DNA of 64,000 bases from assembly GCA_002367105.1 (NCBI GenBank), contig DFCS01000033.1:69426-133425 (forward strand), given 5' to 3'. Both the position numbers and the translations under genes were made by a program. Source of the stretch: Hungatella sp. UBA3048. GTDB lineage: Bacteria > Bacillota > Clostridia > Lachnospirales > Lachnospiraceae. Positions 59,619 through 64,000 of this stretch are shown here, piece by piece. The notes under the pieces are model-generated. The model saw nothing but the letters and a program-made list of their open reading frames with translations, made no database searches and was not told the origin of the DNA. Every line of letters starts with the position of its first letter. Position 1 is the first letter of the stretch.

Positions 59619-62126
59619 ATGAGCTTACAGGTCATTCGCGCCGGGTGGCAGATGAAACGGTTACCGGCGGGAGAAGCGTGCAGCTATGAGGAATTTGAGC
59701 AGAGGTTTCAAGCCCCGGGAACTGGAAGAGACCGGATCTATGAGATTTCCGGTTTTCCGGCTCAGGTTCATGATGTGCTGCTGGCATATGGGGAAATAAA
59801 GAATCCCAATCTTACCGGAATAAACGAGGATTTGTGGATTGATGATTACGACTGGGTTTACCGGTGTGAGTTTCCGGCTGAGACGGGGACAGAGTCCTGG
59901 CTCTTGCTGGAAGGAATCGATACCTTTGCTGATATTTATGTAAATGGAGTGTTGGTGAGGCAATGTGAAGATGTTTTTCTGGAGTATCAGATTCCGGTTT
60001 CGGAGCTGCTTTTGGAACGAAATACGCTGTTGATTTATTTTCATTCGGCAAGACGTCTGATCGATGAAGAAAAACTTCCCTCGAAGTATCAGGGCCGGGT
60101 TACGGCGATCTCGGCGTTTCGGGTGTTCCGTTCCGGATTTCACGAGTATTGTGGTCCTTCGCCATCCTTGATCCGCTGCGGTATTTATGGGACGGTAGCA
60201 TTAAAACAGGTTCCTGCCCTTTCTTTCGGTGAGGTTCTGATTGACAGTATCCTAAAGGAGGATGGCAGCGGGAGAGTGATGATCGATGTGACGTTTCTGG
60301 GCGATGGAAAGCAGGGGCTGCTCTTTGCCGAGGTTTTGGATGAAGATGGCCGGCTGGCGGCCGGGCTCGAGATACCGGTTGAACATAACCGGGTAAGGGC
60401 CGAGCTGTGTGTGGACCGCCCGCATCTTTGGTGGCCGCGAACCCACGGGACTCCTTACTTATACCAGGTGAAGCTGTGCTGTGGCGGGAGCCCGGAGGAA
60501 ATCCTGACCAGATCTATCGGGTTTCGCCGGATATCCGGCGGAGCAGAGATGAATTTTACTGTGAATGGCAGGCCTGTGAAACTATGGGGAGCAAACCTGG
60601 TTCATCCGGACACCATGAGCAACTGCTATCGTCCGGAGGTGATGAACCGGCTCCTTGATTTGGCGGAGCTTGGCAATTTCAATGCTCTGCGGGTATGGGG
60701 AGAGGGAGAAAAGCTTTCGGAGGCGTTTTATGAGGAATGCGACCGCAGGGGGATACTGATCTGGCAGGATTTTTATTTGTGTTATTCCATGTATTCGGAA
60801 GAACCCCATTATCTTGCCCTGTGCCGGGAGGAAGCAATTCAGCTGGTAAAACGGTTGAAATCCCATCCCTGTATTTTACTCTGGTGCGGCGGCAATGAGA
60901 CACTCTTATGCCGGGACTATGATTATCCCGGTGAGGAATGTCTGGGGAGTGTGATCCTTGATCAGGTCTTTGCCAAGGTGTGCAAAAGCCTTGATCCAGA
61001 ACGGTATTATCATCTTTCTTCCCCGTCAGGAGGCCGGTGGGCCAATGATCCGAAAGAGGGTGATACCCATGGCTATACTCATCTGTGGTTTGTTCCGGGA
61101 CGGGAATATCCGGTTTTCTTAAGTGAGAACTGCCGGGTTTCGGCACCGGCGGTCAAATCCATGAGGCGCATGATGACGGAGGAGGAGCTTTGGCCCGCTG
61201 ACTATTGCGGCCGGGTGTCGCGGAAAACAATGTTGCAATGGCCGGAATCCTGGAGCCGTCATAATACCAACCAGGGCTACTTAAAGCTGGGGCCGGTGGA
61301 GCATTATTATGACGCTCTTTCCCCGGAGGAACTGGTGTATAATCTTGGGGCAGCACACGGGGAGTATATCCGGGAACAGGTGGGGAGGTTCCGCCGGGGC
61401 TATAGCGGAGACTATCTTTCGGACAGGCGGCAGACAGGAGGACACCTGCTCTGGAAGTTCAATAATAACAGCAATATTATTTCTTACGGGGTGGTGGATT
61501 ACTTTCAGGAGCCCTACTACCCTTATTATGAATTGAAACGCTGCTATGAACCATTTTTCCTGTCCTGTGAGTTTGCTGATCAGGGCTATCTGTGGATCAC
61601 CAATGATACTCCGGAGGTGAAACAGGGGATTTTAGAGGTGTCTCTCTTTGACATTCAGAAGAATTGCATTATTCAATCCTTTGAACAGACATTTGCGGTG
61701 GATCCGGATGAGTCCCGGCCTGTCTGTACCCTCAATCCTTTCGGACAGTTTTTAAAGCGGCATGCAGTGTATGCGAGGGCGATATCGGATTCAGGGGAGG
61801 TTTTAGGAACTTCGCTTGATGTTTTAGAGATCGAACGTCATATGGAATATCCGATGAAAACAGGTCTGTCCCTCAGCCAGAAAGGGGATATGCTTTTGGT
61901 TTGCTGTGAAGCCTTTGCCAGGTGCGTGGAGATTACGGCAGGAGACGATGGGGCAGCTTTTGGCTGGCTGTTTGAGGACAACTATTTTGATTTGCTTCCC
62001 GGAATGGAAAAGCGGATTCGGATTCTCTCCGGACAGCGTGAGGGAAGGATAACGGCAAAATCAGTTTATGATGAAAATCCGGCGGTTCTGTGGTATCAGA
62101 GGCCGGAACGGAAAGAGAGGCAATGA
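59619..62126 (+). CDS. Glycoside hydrolase family 2, beta-mannosidase-like
   Basis: The 835-residue protein has the GH2 layout: N-terminal galactose-binding-like domain (about 30-200, WLLLEGIDTFADIYVNG), an immunoglobulin-like domain, then the catalytic barrel with NALRVWGEG, WQDFYLCYSMY, acid/base Glu427 in LLWCGGNET (canonical GN-N/G-E) and nucleophile Glu near 503 in PVFLSEN. This arrangement and the FNALRVWG...WQDF pieces recall beta-mannosidases. No signal peptide, so it acts inside the cell on imported oligosaccharides. GGGAGG precedes the ATG and the stop overlaps the next gene. Confidence 0.88.
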   Translation: MSLQVIRAGWQMKRLPAGEACSYEEFEQRFQAPGTGRDRIYEISGFPAQVHDVLLAYGEIKNPNLTGINEDLWIDDYDWVYRCEFPAETGTESWLLLEGIDTFADIYVNGVLVRQCEDVFLEYQIPVSELLLERNTLLIYFHSARRLIDEEKLPSKYQGRVTAISAFRVFRSGFHEYCGPSPSLIRCGIYGTVALKQVPALSFGEVLIDSILKEDGSGRVMIDVTFLGDGKQGLLFAEVLDEDGRLAAGLEIPVEHNRVRAELCVDRPHLWWPRTHGTPYLYQVKLCCGGSPEEILTRSIGFRRISGGAEMNFTVNGRPVKLWGANLVHPDTMSNCYRPEVMNRLLDLAELGNFNALRVWGEGEKLSEAFYEECDRRGILIWQDFYLCYSMYSEEPHYLALCREEAIQLVKRLKSHPCILLWCGGNETLLCRDYDYPGEECLGSVILDQVFAKVCKSLDPERYYHLSSPSGGRWANDPKEGDTHGYTHLWFVPGREYPVFLSENCRVSAPAVKSMRRMMTEEELWPADYCGRVSRKTMLQWPESWSRHNTNQGYLKLGPVEHYYDALSPEELVYNLGAAHGEYIREQVGRFRRGYSGDYLSDRRQTGGHLLWKFNNNSNIISYGVVDYFQEPYYPYYELKRCYEPFFLSCEFADQGYLWITNDTPEVKQGILEVSLFDIQKNCIIQSFEQTFAVDPDESRPVCTLNPFGQFLKRHAVYARAISDSGEVLGTSLDVLEIERHMEYPMKTGLSLSQKGDMLLVCCEAFARCVEITAGDDGAAFGWLFEDNYFDLLPGMEKRIRILSGQREGRITAKSVYDENPAVLWYQRPERKERQ

Positions 62127-63511
62127 TGGCAGGCGATTTTATTGTGGAACAGATCAGGACGCCAGTACGTTACACCTGTGATACGGTAGTGTGCGGCGGC
62201 GGTACAGCTGGCTTTGTGGCGGCCCTGGCTGCGGCCAGAAACGATGCAAAAACAGTAATGGTGGAACGGCTTGGCTATGTGGGCGGAACCCTGGTAAACG
62301 GGGCCGGACCGCTTCACAGCTTTTACAATCTTTATAAGGCTTTCCCGGATGCAAAAAAGCAGCAGGTGGTTCAGGGGATTCCCCAGGAAATGATTGAACG
62401 GATGATGGCCGCCGGAGGTTCCCCGGGCCATTTAGAGCAGGAAAAGGGCGGCAGCTACGATTCTGTGATTACGATTGTGGACTGGGAGCTGTTTAAGGAT
62501 GTAGCATTTACCATGCTGGAAGAGGCAGGCGTGACAGTTCTTTTACATACCATGATAGTCGGAGTATTAAAGGATGGGGACCAGTTGACTGGTATTGTGA
62601 CAGAAGGAAAGTCAGGGAGGGAGGCAATCCGTGCCGGAGTCGTGATTGACGCCACCGGGGATGCCGATGTTGCCGCTTTCGCGGGAGCGGATTATGAGAA
62701 GCGGCAGGATACTACCTCGGTGGGAATGCCTTTTGGGATGAATGATGTAGACATGACCCGACTGGTGGAATACTTGAAGAAAAATAATCTGATTACCCAG
62801 TTGATAGAGGGCGATAAGGGAAGTGAGACAGACCACGTGATCCGTCTGGGCTTCCAGTTGAATCAGGTGCCGGAATTTACGGAATTTATGAATAAGGAAG
62901 GTATGTGGGGGCCGTTGGGGTTCTCCCTTCATGAAAATAGCTTTACTTACATTAACAGCGCCAATTTAATAAACGTAGACACTACCAATTCAGAGGAATA
63001 TTCAGCGGCAGAGATTACGCTTCGTCATCAGATCATGCAGCTGGCGGCAATGCTTAAGAAGTATATTCCGGGTTTTGAAAAATCATATGTGAGCTGGACA
63101 CCGGCCAGCATCGGAATCCGGCTGACCAGAATCATCACCTGTGAACATGACATGTCACTGGAGGAGATTGTAAATGGACGACGATTTAAAGATGAGGTGT
63201 ATCTCTATGGCTTTCATGATTGTGCGCCGCGGATTACCATTAAAGAAGGCGGCTGCTACGGCGTGCCGTACCGGGCGCTGCTGCCGGTGAAATTGCAGGG
63301 ACTCCTGTTGGCGGGCAGATGCATTACCAGTACCTGGGAGGCGCATATGTCTACCCGCAATACGGTGTCCTGCATGGCCCAGGGGCAGGCTGCGGGAACT
63401 GCCGCCGCCCTTTGTATCCGGGAAGGATGTCTGCCCAAAGCACTGGATGTAATGAAACTGAGAACAACATTAATTTCCCAGGGAGTGTATCTGGGACAGG
63501 AGGATAAATAA
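62123..63511 (+). CDS. FAD-dependent oxidoreductase (FAD_oxidored family)
   Basis: The 462-residue protein binds FAD through CDTVVCGGGTAGFVAALAAARNDAKTVMVER (dinucleotide motif GGGTAG) and has the later GRAVIDATGDADVAAFAG-like segment (VVIDATGDADVAAFAGADYE) and a C-terminal LLLAGRCITSTWEAHMSTRNTVSCMAQGQAAGTAAAL closing motif. Such proteins often accompany glycoside hydrolases and may oxidise sugar derivatives, but the reaction is not known. The ATG at 62123 overlaps the GH2 stop and follows AAAGAGAGG. The next gene starts 1 base after its stop. Confidence 0.88.
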   Translation: MMAGDFIVEQIRTPVRYTCDTVVCGGGTAGFVAALAAARNDAKTVMVERLGYVGGTLVNGAGPLHSFYNLYKAFPDAKKQQVVQGIPQEMIERMMAAGGSPGHLEQEKGGSYDSVITIVDWELFKDVAFTMLEEAGVTVLLHTMIVGVLKDGDQLTGIVTEGKSGREAIRAGVVIDATGDADVAAFAGADYEKRQDTTSVGMPFGMNDVDMTRLVEYLKKNNLITQLIEGDKGSETDHVIRLGFQLNQVPEFTEFMNKEGMWGPLGFSLHENSFTYINSANLINVDTTNSEEYSAAEITLRHQIMQLAAMLKKYIPGFEKSYVSWTPASIGIRLTRIITCEHDMSLEEIVNGRRFKDEVYLYGFHDCAPRITIKEGGCYGVPYRALLPVKLQGLLLAGRCITSTWEAHMSTRNTVSCMAQGQAAGTAAALCIREGCLPKALDVMKLRTTLISQGVYLGQEDK

Positions 63512-63512
63512 G

Positions 63513-64000
63513 ATGAAGATAACGTTAGCAGAACCTTTAAGCATTCCAAATACGCTGGTTGAAACGTATAGAAAGAAGCTTACGGCACAGGGGCATGACT
63601 TTTCCTGCTATGATACGGTAGCAGACAGTGAAACGGAATTAATGGAAAGAAGCAAAGGCAGTGACATTGTGATCATCGCCAACCATCCCTATCCGGATGC
63701 GGTGGTCCGGGCGGTGCCGTCGCTTAAAATGATTGCAGTAGCCTTCACCGGCATAGACCATGTAGGGGTGCAGGCGTGTCTTGAACAGGGGGTGACGGTT
63801 TGCAATGCGGCCGGATATTCCAATCAGACGGTAGCAGAGCTGGTGATCGGCATGGCTGTCGCTGCTCTGCGGAATTTAAGAAAGGCTGACCAGCAGCTCC
63901 GGGCCGGCGGTACCAGCGCAGGCATCGGCGGAAAAGAAATCTGCGGCAGAACCGTGGGAATCGTGGGAGTTGGTCGGATCGGTCTGGTAACGGCGGGACT
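63513..64000 (+). CDS. D-isomer-specific 2-hydroxyacid dehydrogenase, N-terminal part
   Basis: An open frame starts at the ATG at 63513, preceded by ACAGGAGG, and runs off the right edge. The visible 162 residues have the family's N-terminal flavodoxin-like catalytic half (MKITLAEPLSIPNT..., LKMIAVAFTGIDHVGVQACLEQGVTVCNAAGYSNQTVAELVIGM) and the start of the Rossmann domain, GRTVGIVGVGRIGLVTAG. It resembles SerA/GyaR-type dehydrogenases. It directly follows the FAD oxidoreductase gene, so it belongs to the same carbohydrate operon and may process the resulting 2-hydroxy or 2-keto acid. Confidence 0.9.
   Translation, partial: MKITLAEPLSIPNTLVETYRKKLTAQGHDFSCYDTVADSETELMERSKGSDIVIIANHPYPDAVVRAVPSLKMIAVAFTGIDHVGVQACLEQGVTVCNAAGYSNQTVAELVIGMAVAALRNLRKADQQLRAGGTSAGIGGKEICGRTVGIVGVGRIGLVTAG

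Overview
The window looks like a chromosomal segment of an endospore-forming Firmicute of the Lachnospiraceae (Lacrimispora / Clostridium saccharolyticum type). This rests on the clostridial gene order tig-clpP-clpX-lon-engB, the sporulation genes spoIIGA, sigE and sigG, a T-box in front of valS, a SufBCDSU iron-sulfur operon, many AGGAGG-type ribosome binding sites, and a three-gene cluster (DUF5717-like giant protein, Hsp70/actin-fold protein, TPR protein) that I associate with this family. I see no phage, transposase, CRISPR array, rRNA or tRNA.

Layout. 1-3419: end of an ABC solute-binding protein and a membrane PAS/GGDEF/EAL protein. 3420-10116: protein quality control block tig, clpP, clpX, lon, then the GTPase engB, with palindromic repeats in three of its gaps. 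10183-12782: polar amino acid ABC transporter. 12879-15041 (minus): small membrane protein, DUF4364 protein, malic enzyme. 15183-20807: the uncharacterised DUF5717/Hsp70-like/TPR operon. 20920-27579: GntR-FCD regulator, zinc alcohol dehydrogenase and a complete branched-chain-amino-acid-type ABC transporter. 27608-30717: T-box and valS. 31017-34106: spoIIGA-sigE, then an ECF sigma factor with an RsiV-like anti-sigma factor. 34339-39739 (minus): a visibly GC-richer suf operon with its own MarR-type regulator, abutting a 5'-truncated araD (39851-40552). 40696-44465: sigG, coaX, coaBC and an esterase. 44645-48203: prfC, yqeY, a dipeptidase. 48239-51211: methionine transporter metNIQ behind a leader that encodes a methionine-rich peptide followed by a terminator. 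51336-64000: a carbohydrate locus (GH5, CUT1 ABC transporter, two-component system, aldo/keto reductase, GH2, FAD oxidoreductase, D-2-hydroxyacid dehydrogenase).

Most notable. (1) A 31-codon peptide with 9 Met codons sits between a consensus promoter and an intrinsic terminator upstream of metNIQ, which reads as a methionine attenuator. (2) An operon of unknown function pairs an Hsp70-like protein with degenerate nucleotide-binding motifs and two helical-repeat proteins. (3) A family of double-hairpin palindromic repeats recurs in six intergenic sites, often supplying Shine-Dalgarno-like sequence next to a start codon. (4) The suf operon appears to be an acquired block with a Cys-rich MarR regulator and a palindromic operator, and its arrival may have truncated araD.

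All calls were made by reading the sequence. Family names are from recognition, not from a database search.
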